From assembly GCF_032121415.1 (NCBI RefSeq), contig NZ_CP135079.1:5890001-5954000 (forward strand): 64,000 nucleotides of DNA, written 5' to 3'. The stretch is from Streptomyces parvus. Lineage in GTDB: Bacteria > Actinomycetota > Actinomycetes > Streptomycetales > Streptomycetaceae. Numbering within the stretch: position 1 is the stretch's first letter; each line of letters opens with the position of its first letter. Shown piece after piece: positions 25,078-34,068 of this stretch. The translations under genes were made by a program, and so were the position numbers. The notes under the pieces are model-generated. The model was given only the letters and a program-made list of their open reading frames with translations. It did not search any database and had not been told where the DNA came from.

Positions 25078-26100
25078 TCACAGCGGCACTTCCCCACCGC
25101 CCGCCGCGGCGGACGCGTACGCGCACTCCACGATCCGGGCGGTCTCGAAGATCTCCGTCGCCGGCCGGTGCCAGGACGAGGGATCGGCGAGCACCTGGCG
25201 GAACTCGCGGTACATCGGCGGGAACCACTCCAGATGGGTCTGGTCCTTGCTCGGGGAGACCAGGCTCCGCCGATGGGTGCTCCCGTCCGCGACGCCCTCG
25301 ACCACTCCGTCGTCGATGCGCAGCCATCCGCCGGACCCGTGCACCGCGTAGTGGTTGGAGCGCACGCCGCTGACCCAGCTCAGCTCGATGTCGCAGTGCG
25401 CGTCGCCGAAGTCCAGCCGCACCCGGGCCTCCTCGTCGACCGCCAGCGGGTCATCGCCGGCCCGGCCGACCGTGCAGGAGACTCCCTTGGGCGGCCTGCC
25501 GAACAGCCGCAGCGCCATGTACACGCAGTGCGTGCCGTGGTCCAGCAGGATTCCGCCGCCGGCCAGTTCGCGGGAACGGCGCCAGTCCGGCGCGAACCCC
25601 ACGACACCGCGTGCGTGGCGGTCGCGCAGGATGCGGAAGACCGCCGACTCCAGCCGGCCGATCCCCGCCCCCTCCACCGCGGCCGACAGCTCATGCATCA
25701 CCGGTGAGGTCCCGTAGTTGTGGAACGGGAAGAGCAGCCGCCCGCGCGAACGCGCCAGCTCCACCAGGCCGCGCGCCTCCTCACCGGTGACCGCGACCGG
25801 CTTCTCGCAGATGACATGGACGCCCGCGGTGAGCGCCGCCCTGGTCTGCGGTACGTGGAACACGGGCGGGCTGCAGATGTCCACCACGTCCAGCGAGGCA
25901 CCGGCCGGTGAGGCGAGCAGCTCCTCCAGCGAGACGAACACCTCCCCGCCGTCGAGCAGTTGCGCCGCCCGCGCCCTGCTCTCCGCGCCCGGTTCCACCA
26001 CGGCGACGACGTCCGCGCCGACGACCGAGCGGTAGCCGGCGAGCCGTGCGCCCCCGGAGGTGCCGAAACCCGAAAGGGCCACCTTCAACGACTCGTTCAC
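25078..26100 (-). CDS. Gfo/Idh/MocA-family dehydrogenase
   Basis: A 340-residue NAD(P)-dependent oxidoreductase with the nucleotide motif LSGFGTSG at residues 9-16 and the catalytic CEKP segment (Glu99-Lys100-Pro101). The family includes inositol 2-dehydrogenase. As last gene of a run with an inositol-monophosphatase-like enzyme and two aminotransferases, oxidation of a cyclitol or sugar hydroxyl to a ketone is the likely role. It overlaps the phosphatase stop by 4 bases. Confidence 0.85.
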   Translation of the reverse strand: MNESLKVALSGFGTSGGARLAGYRSVVGADVVAVVEPGAESRARAAQLLDGGEVFVSLEELLASPAGASLDVVDICSPPVFHVPQTRAALTAGVHVICEKPVAVTGEEARGLVELARSRGRLLFPFHNYGTSPVMHELSAAVEGAGIGRLESAVFRILRDRHARGVVGFAPDWRRSRELAGGGILLDHGTHCVYMALRLFGRPPKGVSCTVGRAGDDPLAVDEEARVRLDFGDAHCDIELSWVSGVRSNHYAVHGSGGWLRIDDGVVEGVADGSTHRRSLVSPSKDQTHLEWFPPMYREFRQVLADPSSWHRPATEIFETARIVECAYASAAAGGGEVPL

Positions 26101-26912
26101 TTCGCACCTCCCGTCGCCGGCACCGGCGGCCGTGCGCCGCCCGCGTCCACCAGCCGCGCGTGCACCGCGGGCGCGGCGGCGATCAGGTCACCGTCCGCCG
26201 GATCGAAGGGCGTACCGCCCCAGCCCGTCACCACCCCACCGGCCTCCTGGACGAGCAGCGCACCGGGAGCGGTGTCCCACACCTCGATACCGAATTCGAG
26301 ATAGCCGTCGTAGGCGCCGCATGCCGTGCGGCACAGTCCGACCGAGGCACTGCCCGGCTCGCGGATCTCGAATCCGCCCCGCAGCAGACTGTCGGCGACC
26401 GAGCGCTGCGCCTCGCGCACCACCCCGGCCGTACCGAAGCCCGTACCGGTCAGCGAACGCCCCGGGACCTCCCGCGCCACGGCTATGCGCTGCCCGTCCC
26501 GGTAGGCGCCCCGCCCGGCGAGCGCGGTGAACCGCGCTCCGGACTCGGGCAGTACGACGCAGGACAGGGTCGTACGCCCCTCCTCGATCAGCGCGAGGGC
26601 GACCGCGTAGTCCGGCAGCCCGCGCAGGTAGTTGGTGGTGCCGTCCAGCGGGTCGACGATCCAGTGCGGCGCGCCCGGGACGAGGTCGGCTCCGGCCTCC
26701 TCCGAGACGATGCCGAACCCCGGGGTGCGCTCGCGCAGCACGCGGAGCACCAGCCGTTCGGCGGCGGTGTCGGCGTCGCTGACCAGCGAGTCGTTCTCCT
26801 TGGTCGCCACCGCGTGGGTGCGACCACGCCTCCGCAGCAGCTCGTCGGCCGCCCCGGCGGCCGCCTCCTCGGCGACCGCCAGCAGGGCGGACGGGTCGAG
26901 TGCGCCGCTCAT
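26097..26912 (-). CDS. Inositol-monophosphatase-family phosphatase
   Basis: A 271-residue Mg-dependent phosphatase with the metal-binding EE pair (residues 71-72), the family signature WIVDPLDGTTNY (84-95) and the second motif EVWDTAPG. It would release free inositol or another polyol from its phosphate, the usual first step of inositol-derived aminocyclitol pathways. It overlaps the genes on both sides by 4 bases, so it belongs to this operon rather than being housekeeping. Confidence 0.88.
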   Translation of the reverse strand: MSGALDPSALLAVAEEAAAGAADELLRRRGRTHAVATKENDSLVSDADTAAERLVLRVLRERTPGFGIVSEEAGADLVPGAPHWIVDPLDGTTNYLRGLPDYAVALALIEEGRTTLSCVVLPESGARFTALAGRGAYRDGQRIAVAREVPGRSLTGTGFGTAGVVREAQRSVADSLLRGGFEIREPGSASVGLCRTACGAYDGYLEFGIEVWDTAPGALLVQEAGGVVTGWGGTPFDPADGDLIAAAPAVHARLVDAGGARPPVPATGGAK

Positions 26913-28315
26913 CGGTCCTCCCCCAGGGAGTCGAGGACCTCACAGATGATCCCCACCGCGGTATCGGCCTGCTGCCGTCCGATCGACAGGGGCGGATAGA
27001 GCCGGAGGGTGTTGCCGCCGAGCATGACGAGCACCCCGGCCTCCATCAGCTGGAGATAGACGCGCTGCACCAGGCTCTTGGGCGCCGGCTCGCGCGTCTG
27101 CTTGTCGACCACCAGCTCGATCCCGATGGCCAGGCCCATACCGCGCACATCACCGACGAGCGGGGCGGTCTCGGCCAGCGGCCGCAACGCGGCGAGCATC
27201 TCCCGTCCGCGCTCGGCGGCGTTCTCCACCAGCTTGTCCTGCACCAGGATGCTCGTGGTCGTGCCCACCGCGCGGCACGCCATGGGGAAGGCGCCGAAAC
27301 TGGAGGAACTGGCGCTCGGCTCGGAGAAGGGCTCGGCCGCCATCGTCCGCGCGGAGGCGATGACCCCGGTCACCGGGTAGCCGCCTCCCATGCCCTTGCC
27401 CACGGTCAGCACGTCGGGCCGGACGTCCTCGTGCTGGTAGGCGAACGGGGCCCCGGTCCGGCCGAAGCCGGTCATCATCTCGTCCGAGATCAGCAGCGCG
27501 TCGAACTCCTCGGCCACCTCCGACAGCGCGGAGAGGTAGCCGGGCGGGGGCACGACGTTGCCGGAACGGCCCTGCACCGGCTCGACCACGATCGCGGCGA
27601 GCGCACCGGTGCTGTTCTCCTTGATGACCTTCCGGGCGTGGTCGACGCAGGCGAAGCCGCACTCGGGGGCCCGGAGTTTGAAGGGGCACCGGTAGCAGTT
27701 GGCGTACGGCGTGGAGAAGTAGCCCGGCGGCAGCGGTCCCAGTCCCGAGCGGGCGCCCGCCGTGAGCGCCAGCGAGCCCATCGTCTTGCCGTGGAAGCCG
27801 CCCCAGAAGGACAGGAACTCGTGTTTGCCGGTGACCGACTTGGCCAGCCGCAGAGCGGCCTCCACCGCCTCGGTGCCGCCGCTGTAGAGCTGGATGGTCT
27901 CCAGGTCGTCGGGCAGGAAATCCCGCAGGACGCGGGTCATCTCCAGCCGCGCGGGCGTCCCGAAGGCGCCCGCGGTGGCCCGGCCCAGCTCCTGCGCCAT
28001 CGCCGCGACGAAGCGGGGTTCGGCATGGCCCAGGGAGTTGACGCCGCCTGCTCCCTGGAAGTCGAGGATGCGATTGCCGTCGACGTCCGTCAGTTCGGCG
28101 CCGTCGGCGGACTCCACACAGAGCCGGGAGAGCAGCATGACCGCCTGCAGCCCCGGGCCGATGACCTCCTGCTCCTCGGCCCAGTGGCGCTCGGTGACCG
28201 TACGCGGATGGCGCATGCCCCAGCCGTGGTCGACGCCCGGCCGCCCGACGGCGCCCGCGTGCGGTGCGGGCGCGGAAGCCCTGGTGGTGGAGGCGGGGGG
28301 TGTGGTGCCGCTCAT
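26909..28315 (-). CDS. Class III PLP aminotransferase
   Basis: A 468-residue aminotransferase of the 4-aminobutyrate/ornithine type: SGGTEAVEAALR phosphate-binding segment, LISDEMMTGFGRTG before the cofactor Asp, and Schiff-base Lys307 in VGKGMGGG. A Cys-rich NCYRCPF-CGFAC insert is typical of the subgroup. It probably places an amino group on a keto-cyclitol or keto-sugar. It is coupled by overlaps to the second aminotransferase and the phosphatase. Confidence 0.88.
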   Translation of the reverse strand: MSGTTPPASTTRASAPAPHAGAVGRPGVDHGWGMRHPRTVTERHWAEEQEVIGPGLQAVMLLSRLCVESADGAELTDVDGNRILDFQGAGGVNSLGHAEPRFVAAMAQELGRATAGAFGTPARLEMTRVLRDFLPDDLETIQLYSGGTEAVEAALRLAKSVTGKHEFLSFWGGFHGKTMGSLALTAGARSGLGPLPPGYFSTPYANCYRCPFKLRAPECGFACVDHARKVIKENSTGALAAIVVEPVQGRSGNVVPPPGYLSALSEVAEEFDALLISDEMMTGFGRTGAPFAYQHEDVRPDVLTVGKGMGGGYPVTGVIASARTMAAEPFSEPSASSSSFGAFPMACRAVGTTTSILVQDKLVENAAERGREMLAALRPLAETAPLVGDVRGMGLAIGIELVVDKQTREPAPKSLVQRVYLQLMEAGVLVMLGGNTLRLYPPLSIGRQQADTAVGIICEVLDSLGEDR

Positions 28316-29556
28316 GAACGCGCCTCCAGGGCCTCGCGCGTCCAGCCCTCGGCCACCAACGCCTCGAACCCGCTGCGGGCGGCCTCCAGCGCCTGGTCGA
28401 TGTCGGCCTCGGTCGTGGCCGCGGAGACGAACCAGTGGTGGTTGGGGTGGAAGAAGACTCCCTCGGCTATGGTCGCGGCGTAGAACACGCGCTTCGCACG
28501 CTGGTTGTCGTCTTCGCCGCCCATCGCGAAGTCCAGGAACGGCATGGGCGGGTGGCCCACCACCTCCACCGGGGTACCGCTCTTGACGGTCAGCTCACGC
28601 AGCCCGTTCTGGAGCCGCTCGCCCAGCCGCCAGATGTGCGCGAGATGGTCCCCGGACCGCAGTTTGCGGACCGTGGCCAGCGCCGCGGCCATGGCATCGG
28701 CGTTGGAGTAGTAAGTGGAGGAGATGTGCACCTTCTCCAGCGTGCGCAGCACGTCGGCGCGACCCGTCAGGGCCGACACGGCGTACCCGTTGGCGAACGC
28801 CTTGGAGAGCGTCACCAGGTCCGCGGTCACACCGTAGTGCTCCTGCGCGCCGCCGAGCGCCAGCCGGAAGGCCGAGCGGATCTCGTCGAAGACCAGCAAC
28901 GCCCCGTACTCGCGGGTGAGTTCGCGTACGCCTTCCAGGAAGCCGGGCTCGGGCGCCTCGACCATGAAAGGCATCATCACCACGCAGGCGATGCTGTCCG
29001 GATGACGCTCGAAGAGCGCCCGCAGCGAGTCCAGGTCGTTGTAGGTGAAGGTGTCGACCAGTTCGCGACTGGCGGCCGGGACACCTGTGTCCCACTGGGC
29101 GCACCAGTCGTGCCAGCCGTTGTAGCCCCAGCGCACCACCCGGTCGCGGCCGGTGAACGCGCGGGACAGCCGCACCGCCGCGCCGGTCGCGTCCGAACCG
29201 GTCTTGAGCAGCATGCCCATCTCGGCACCCGGGATGATCTCCAGGAGTTCCTCGACGAGTTCGGTCTGCACGGGCTTCATCAGGCCCACCGCGAAGCCGC
29301 GCCGGATCTCCCGGACCACGGCGTCGTCCACGTCCGGATCGGCGTGGCCGAGGATGACCGTGCCGTAGGAGAGGAAGAAGTCGAGATACTTGTTGCCGTC
29401 CACGTCCCAGAAGTGGGCGCCTGCCGCTCGTTCGGCGAAGACGGGGTAGTGCCCCTCGACCATCTGGTCGGAGGCGATGACGTTCTTTCTCTTGGCTGCC
29501 AGAGCATCGATCTGCTCGGCCTTGCGGTCGAGTTCGAAGGACCGGTCCAAACGCAC
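28312..29556 (-). CDS. Class III PLP aminotransferase, glutamate-1-semialdehyde-aminomutase-like
   Basis: A 414-residue enzyme with LKTGSDATGAAVRL, LLVFDEIRSAFRL and Schiff-base Lys252 in TLSKAFANGY, as in the aminomutase-like branch. GTG 29556 follows AAAGGAAG. It is too different from its neighbour to be a recent duplicate, so two distinct aminations are likely. A housekeeping HemL role is unlikely because of the operon context. Confidence 0.86.
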   Translation of the reverse strand: MRLDRSFELDRKAEQIDALAAKRKNVIASDQMVEGHYPVFAERAAGAHFWDVDGNKYLDFFLSYGTVILGHADPDVDDAVVREIRRGFAVGLMKPVQTELVEELLEIIPGAEMGMLLKTGSDATGAAVRLSRAFTGRDRVVRWGYNGWHDWCAQWDTGVPAASRELVDTFTYNDLDSLRALFERHPDSIACVVMMPFMVEAPEPGFLEGVRELTREYGALLVFDEIRSAFRLALGGAQEHYGVTADLVTLSKAFANGYAVSALTGRADVLRTLEKVHISSTYYSNADAMAAALATVRKLRSGDHLAHIWRLGERLQNGLRELTVKSGTPVEVVGHPPMPFLDFAMGGEDDNQRAKRVFYAATIAEGVFFHPNHHWFVSAATTEADIDQALEAARSGFEALVAEGWTREALEARS

Positions 29557-29666
29557 GTGATCTTCCTTTCACCAGGCAGACCGCGGTTCCCCGACGCCGC
29601 AGGGCGAAGGGCGAACTGCGGATGAGGAAGCGCGGACGAGCAGGCCGTACGCCGAAATGGGCGGTG

Positions 29667-30320
29667 CTAGCGCGGCCTGGAGGACCGGGCGACCTCCAGC
29701 AGCGCGTGCGAGCGCTCCCGGATGCCGGACAGGTCCCCGCCCCGCAGGGAGTCGCCGATCAGCGGCCTGCCGAGAGCCGCCGCGTGCGCCCCCGCAGCGA
29801 AGTAGTCCGCCAGGTCGTCGGCGGTGATGCCCCCGGTCGGCACGATCGGGATGTCGGGGAACGCCATGGTGAGCGAGGCGAGGTAGGCCGGTCCGCCCAT
29901 GCGGGCGGGGAAGAGCTTGACCAGCGCCGCGCCGAGCCGGTGCGCCTCCATCACCTCCGTGGTGGTGAACGCCCCGCAAACCACCGGGACCCCCAGTTCG
30001 CCCGCCGCGGCGAGGACCTCGGGGATGACTCCCGGGGTGAGCAGGTAGTGCGCCCCCGCGTCGACCGCGCGCTTCACGGTGTCGGCGTCCCGGACGGTGC
30101 CGGCGCCCACCAGCGTGGCCCCGGTGGCGACACTCTCGCTGAGCGTGCGCAGCGCGTTCGGCGAGGTGAGCGTGATCTCCACGGCACGGATGCCGGCCTT
30201 GCCCAGCTCCTCCGTCACCGTGGGCACGGCGGGCGCCTCGGGCTCGGTGATCATGGCGATCAGCGGATCGGCGGACAGCTGCCGCGCGAGATCGGCGGGG
30301 GTGAGCCGCGAGCCGCTCAT
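29667..30320 (-). CDS. KDPG/KHG aldolase homologue
   Basis: A 217-residue TIM-barrel aldolase. The Schiff-base Lys135 (ALVKLFPA) and the conserved Glu48 (AVEIT) align with Glu45 and Lys133 of the E. coli enzyme. The Arg that follows the Glu motif in the classic enzyme is not present (LTSPNA), so the substrate may differ. The known reaction releases pyruvate from 2-keto-3-deoxy acids. A role in this cluster is not obvious; it may make or cleave a keto-deoxy sugar acid. It overlaps the methyltransferase stop as ATGA. Confidence 0.8.
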   Translation of the reverse strand: MSGSRLTPADLARQLSADPLIAMITEPEAPAVPTVTEELGKAGIRAVEITLTSPNALRTLSESVATGATLVGAGTVRDADTVKRAVDAGAHYLLTPGVIPEVLAAAGELGVPVVCGAFTTTEVMEAHRLGAALVKLFPARMGGPAYLASLTMAFPDIPIVPTGGITADDLADYFAAGAHAAALGRPLIGDSLRGGDLSGIRERSHALLEVARSSRPR

Positions 30321-31069
30321 ACCTGCTTCTCCAGCACCAGGATCTGCCGGCGGGTCTGCCGCACGACCGGCGCCTCGGGATCGGGCAGCGCGCGCAACTG
30401 CCTCACCAGCGGCTCGACCTTCTCCTCGTAGACGGAGTCGTCGACGGCCCACAGGTGGTAGAGCATCCGCTGCTCCAGCCCGGAGGCGATCGTCTCGGGG
30501 CTGTGCTCGTGCGTGGCCGCCTCCAGCTCTCCGACCTCCACCGCCTTGAACCCGACCGACTCGGCCAGCGGCACGATCCGGTCGGCGCGATCGTCGGCCT
30601 CGGCGGTGCGGGACTGGATCGTCTCCATGATCTGGCTGACCGGGTGGTCGTCGAAGAGGATCATCCCCGGGATGACGACGTACCGTCCGCCGGGCTTGAG
30701 AACCCGGTGCACCTCCGAGAGGCCCTTGCGCAGATCGCCGACGACATGCGTGACCCAGACGCTGTAGGCCTGGCTGAACGTCTCGTCGGGGAAGGGGAGG
30801 TCCTCCAGCGAAGCGGCGGCTGCCACCTGGCCGATCCGGCCGACCGCCTTGGTCAGCATGGAGTGGGAGAGGTCGATCCCCACCACCGGGTAGCCCTGCT
30901 CGTGGAGCGCCAGTGCGACCACGCCGGTTCCCATGCCCGCGTCCAGGATGAGTTCGCCCTTGGAGGTGCGGGAGGCCACGGCGGGGGCGATTCTCCGACC
31001 CCGGGCCTCGCCGCCCCGGGTGCTGTCGTAGAAATCCGCCGCCGGTGAGAAATTGACCGAGGATTGCAT
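30317..31069 (-). CDS. SAM-dependent methyltransferase (Methyltransf_11 type)
   Basis: A 250-residue class I methyltransferase with LDAGMGTGVVAL and the GIDLS acidic loop, then HRVLKPGGRYV. ATG 31069 is used; a GTG 6 bases upstream is equally possible, as both fit the GGAGACAGG ribosome site. It appears to be first in an operon with the aldolase, aminotransferases, phosphatase and dehydrogenase, so the cyclitol or sugar branch is the likely substrate. Confidence 0.8.
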   Translation of the reverse strand: MQSSVNFSPAADFYDSTRGGEARGRRIAPAVASRTSKGELILDAGMGTGVVALALHEQGYPVVGIDLSHSMLTKAVGRIGQVAAAASLEDLPFPDETFSQAYSVWVTHVVGDLRKGLSEVHRVLKPGGRYVVIPGMILFDDHPVSQIMETIQSRTAEADDRADRIVPLAESVGFKAVEVGELEAATHEHSPETIASGLEQRMLYHLWAVDDSVYEEKVEPLVRQLRALPDPEAPVVRQTRRQILVLEKQV

Positions 31070-31313
31070 ATCCACCTGTCTCCATCCACTTGTCGTCAGT
31101 GCGGGGAACGAACTGCGTGAAGGGCGGGCAGTCTCCTGCCACGGCCTCAGGGCGAGCAGAGCGGTTGAGGGGCCGCCACACCGCCGGCGCGGCTGCGCGC
31201 AGCCCCTGGCGCGGGGCGCCCGGGTGGGGTTCCGGTACGCGACCGGCCGGCGGCCCGCTCCCGCCGGGGCACACCGCGGGGCGGCCCGGTGCGGGAGTCG
31301 GGACGGACCGGCG

Positions 31314-33380
31314 TCAGCCGCCGTGCCGCAGGATGGGGCCGCCGTCCTCCCTGCGGACGGCGATCACGGCGGCCCTGGGCTGGGAGTCCGCGCCGTCGGG
31401 CCAGTGGGAGGCGGGGTTGCTCGGGGTGGCGCCGGGGAGTTCACCCGGATGCTGGACCGAGACCAGGACGTAGTCCTCGCCGACCACCGGACCGCAGCAC
31501 TCCGCGCCCGCCGGGATGGTGAGGAATCGCTGCACCCTGCCGCGCTCGGGGCCGCTGAGCGGCACCATGTAGAGGCCGTCGTTGACGCCGCCCCGGCCGC
31601 CCGAGTCGGTCGCGATCCACAGGTTGCCGGCCGGGTCGAAGGCGAGGTTGTCGGGGCAGGAGATCGCGCTGACCCGCGACTTGTCGTAGCCGGCGTAGTA
31701 GCTGCTAGGCGAGTCGGGGTCGCCGCAGACCAGCATCAGACGCCAGACGAAGCGCTCCGCTGTCGGGTCGTCCCCGCGCTCGCACAGCTCCAGTACGTGG
31801 CCGTCGCGGTTGTCCTTGCGCGGGTTCGCCTCGTCGGGGCCCGGCAGGCCGGCAGCGCCGCGGTAGTCGTTGTTGGTCAGCGCGGCGTAGACCCGCCCCG
31901 TGCGAGGGTCGGCCTCGACGTCCTCCGGTCGGTCCATCCGGGTCGCGCCCGCGCGGTCGGCCGCGAGCCGGGTGAAGACGTAGACCTCGTCGGCGCTCAT
32001 TCCGGGGACGAAGCTGCGGTCGTCGTGGGCGAGTGGCAGCCACTTTCCGGTGCCGTCGAACTCGCCGTCACCGGGCGGCTTTCCCGTGCCGTCGATCTCC
32101 TCGGCAGGGCTGTCGCCGGTGAAACGGGCCGCGTAGAGGGTGCCGGAGTCCAGCAGCCGCATGTTGTGCCGCCGGGCGGACCAGCTGTCGCCCCGGCGCA
32201 TCCGCCCGTCCGAGACGAACTTGTAGATGTACTCGAAACGTTCGTCGTCGCCCATGTAGGCGACCACGCGGCCGTCGGCGGCGACGCTGATCGTCGCGCC
32301 CTCGTGCTTGAAGCGTCCGAGCGCGGTGTGTTTGACCGGCACCGAATCCGGGTCGGAGGGGTCGACCTCGACGATCCAGCCGAACCGGTGTGCCTCGTGC
32401 GGCTCCTTGCCGAGGTCGAACCTCCGGTCGTACTTCTCCCAGGCTCGCAGCGAGGGCCCCTCAGCGAAGCCATAGCGCTTCAGGCCCTCTTTGACCAGCG
32501 GGTCCGTCGGCTTCTCCGCTCGGGCGAACGGCATGTGCACGTTCTCCTCGCCGGAGAGCACGGTGCCCCAGGGGGTCGTGCCGCCCGCGCAGTTGGCCAT
32601 GGTGCCGAGCACTCTGCGGCCGGTCGGGTCGGCCTCGGTGCGCAGCAGCGGCGACCCCGCCGCCGGGCCGCGCACCTCGAAGGGGGTGTGCAGGGTGATA
32701 CGGCGGTTCCACCGGGAGGAGGACCGGGCCCTGAGCCGGCCCCCGGCACGCCTGCGTTCCACCAGCACCACGGACATTCCGTACGCCGCCCAGGAGGTAC
32801 GGACATGCTCCTCGGACGGTCCCTCGGGGTTCCAGTCGGGGAACATCAGCAGCTCGTTGACGTACTCGTGGTTGCTCACCATGAGCCACCGGTCGTCGGA
32901 GCGCAGCGGGACGAGCGCGCAGTAGTCGTTGTTCGGACCGAACTGGCCTGACTGCGCTGCCTCGCTCTGGTTGCCGAAGTCGAAGTCCGGGGCCCCGGCG
33001 AGCACCGGGTCGCCCCAGCGGAGGAGCACGTCGTACGTGAAGCCATCGGGGACGGTGACGCGGTCACCGCTGTCCGGCGGGACCGCGGGGAAAGCGGGGG
33101 GCTCTCCAGCAGGCGATCCGGCGGGAGTCTTCCCGGAGGCGCTCCTGGCCGCGGCGGTCGACGTGGTGGAGGCGATGAGCGGAGCGGAGAGCGCGACGGC
33201 TCCGGCCCCGAGCAGGTTTCTGCGGGAGATGGATTCGCGCAGTACGCTGCCGAAATAGCGGTTCCCCGAGGTATTGGGCGCGTGTCCGGCACAGGCATTG
33301 CCGCATCGGAATAAACAGGTCTCCGGTGCGCGACCGGTATGCCGACCGCCCAGGAGTAAAGGTAATCGTCGCACCGACAC
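31314..33380 (-). CDS. phoX: PhoX-family secreted alkaline phosphatase (DUF839)
   Basis: A 688-residue Ca-dependent phosphatase family protein. The N-terminus keeps the CGNACAGHAPNTS region and then a Tat signal, SRRNLLG with a hydrophobic stretch and an Ala-rich cleavage region. Later segments (NCAGGTTPWGTVLSGEEN, FGWIVEVDP, CPDNLAFDP) are those of PhoX. It releases phosphate from organic esters outside the cell. GTG 33380 follows AAAGG; GTG 33374 is an alternative. It probably marks the right border of the cluster. Confidence 0.88.
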   Translation of the reverse strand: MSVRRLPLLLGGRHTGRAPETCLFRCGNACAGHAPNTSGNRYFGSVLRESISRRNLLGAGAVALSAPLIASTTSTAAARSASGKTPAGSPAGEPPAFPAVPPDSGDRVTVPDGFTYDVLLRWGDPVLAGAPDFDFGNQSEAAQSGQFGPNNDYCALVPLRSDDRWLMVSNHEYVNELLMFPDWNPEGPSEEHVRTSWAAYGMSVVLVERRRAGGRLRARSSSRWNRRITLHTPFEVRGPAAGSPLLRTEADPTGRRVLGTMANCAGGTTPWGTVLSGEENVHMPFARAEKPTDPLVKEGLKRYGFAEGPSLRAWEKYDRRFDLGKEPHEAHRFGWIVEVDPSDPDSVPVKHTALGRFKHEGATISVAADGRVVAYMGDDERFEYIYKFVSDGRMRRGDSWSARRHNMRLLDSGTLYAARFTGDSPAEEIDGTGKPPGDGEFDGTGKWLPLAHDDRSFVPGMSADEVYVFTRLAADRAGATRMDRPEDVEADPRTGRVYAALTNNDYRGAAGLPGPDEANPRKDNRDGHVLELCERGDDPTAERFVWRLMLVCGDPDSPSSYYAGYDKSRVSAISCPDNLAFDPAGNLWIATDSGGRGGVNDGLYMVPLSGPERGRVQRFLTIPAGAECCGPVVGEDYVLVSVQHPGELPGATPSNPASHWPDGADSQPRAAVIAVRREDGGPILRHGG

Positions 33381-33402
33381 GCCAACCGCCTTTCGGATTG
33401 CA

Positions 33403-33434
33403 CACGTGAACCGAACGTCAGTATGCATGAGAAC
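33403..33434 (-). promoter_or_regulatory. Possible PHO box of phoX
   Basis: On the - strand there are GTTCTC and GTTCAC heptamer-like repeats about 22-23 bases apart, close to the 11-base spacing multiples of Streptomyces PhoP boxes (consensus GTTCACC). The middle repeat is poor and the site lies only about 25 bases before the start codon. phoX is a known member of the Pho regulon. Confidence 0.35.
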
Positions 33435-33461
33435 AAGGCAAGTGGCAATCAAGTGCCTGAG

Positions 33462-33486
33462 CTGCGCTTTTTTGCGGAAAGCGCAG
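33462..33486. repeat. 9-bp inverted repeat upstream of phoX
   Basis: CTGCGCTTT (33462-33470) and AAAGCGCAG (33478-33486) are exact complements around 7 bases. It lies about 80 bases before the phoX start. An operator or the terminator of an upstream transcript are both possible. Confidence 0.45.
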
Positions 33487-34068
33487 TTGAAGACGTGCCC
33501 TTGGGCGAGAAGCTTCCCCATAATCATGGGTGTGACACAGGGGTCGGTCACGGTGGCTGAATCTGCCTACTTGAATCCTGGAAGTGGGCTAATTCTGATC
33601 TTTATATCCGGCGTTCGGGACAACCTGTCCCGCTCGGGTGCCGGCCCGCGGCCCCGGGGCCCGCTTTTCGGTCACCGTGGTGTCCTGGCGGCCACGAATT
33701 CGGCTCTGACCTGCTGCTTTCCGGCCGGGGTGGCGCTGCGGGAGAGCGTGACGGACGCGGCGCGCGCCTCGGCGGAACCTCGGGGCGGATGCCGTGGGTA
33801 TTCGTGGCGCGTGAATATCCGCCGGAACTCCTGTGCGCGTGCAGTGTGAACTCCGCTTCCGCAGCCAATAGGCCGAGCCCTGGCGGACGTCTAGCGGAAT
33901 CTCGCGTTCCGAACATGGCGGTCCGCGGTCGTCCTGCTTCTCGGGGATGGGCAGATATCCCGGCGGCGTGGAGAATGCCGCCGAGCGAAGCGCGGTGTGG
34001 CACCCGGGCCGCGTTCTGCGTCCAGACTCGACGGTCCGATGCGCGTAGTCAGCGAAATGAGAGCCCGT

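Larger units (their letters stand above)
33381..34068. other. 688-base region between phoX and the gamma-glutamyltransferase gene
   Basis: I find no convincing gene. The first 150 bases are AT-richer than the rest and hold the phoX regulatory signals listed separately plus a CCCAT-AATC-ATGGG repeat near 33516-33529. The remainder is GC-rich with open frames on both strands that match nothing I recognise. It separates the cluster side from the housekeeping side. Confidence 0.5.

Noticed and set aside
28312..29556. Assigning the aminomutase-like enzyme as housekeeping HemL.
   Set aside because: It is locked by overlaps and short gaps into an operon of cyclitol-type genes, with no heme genes near.
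33527..34003. Small genes in the region between phoX and the gamma-glutamyltransferase gene, on either strand.
   Set aside because: The frames have no credible ribosome sites or recognisable domains, and overlap one another.
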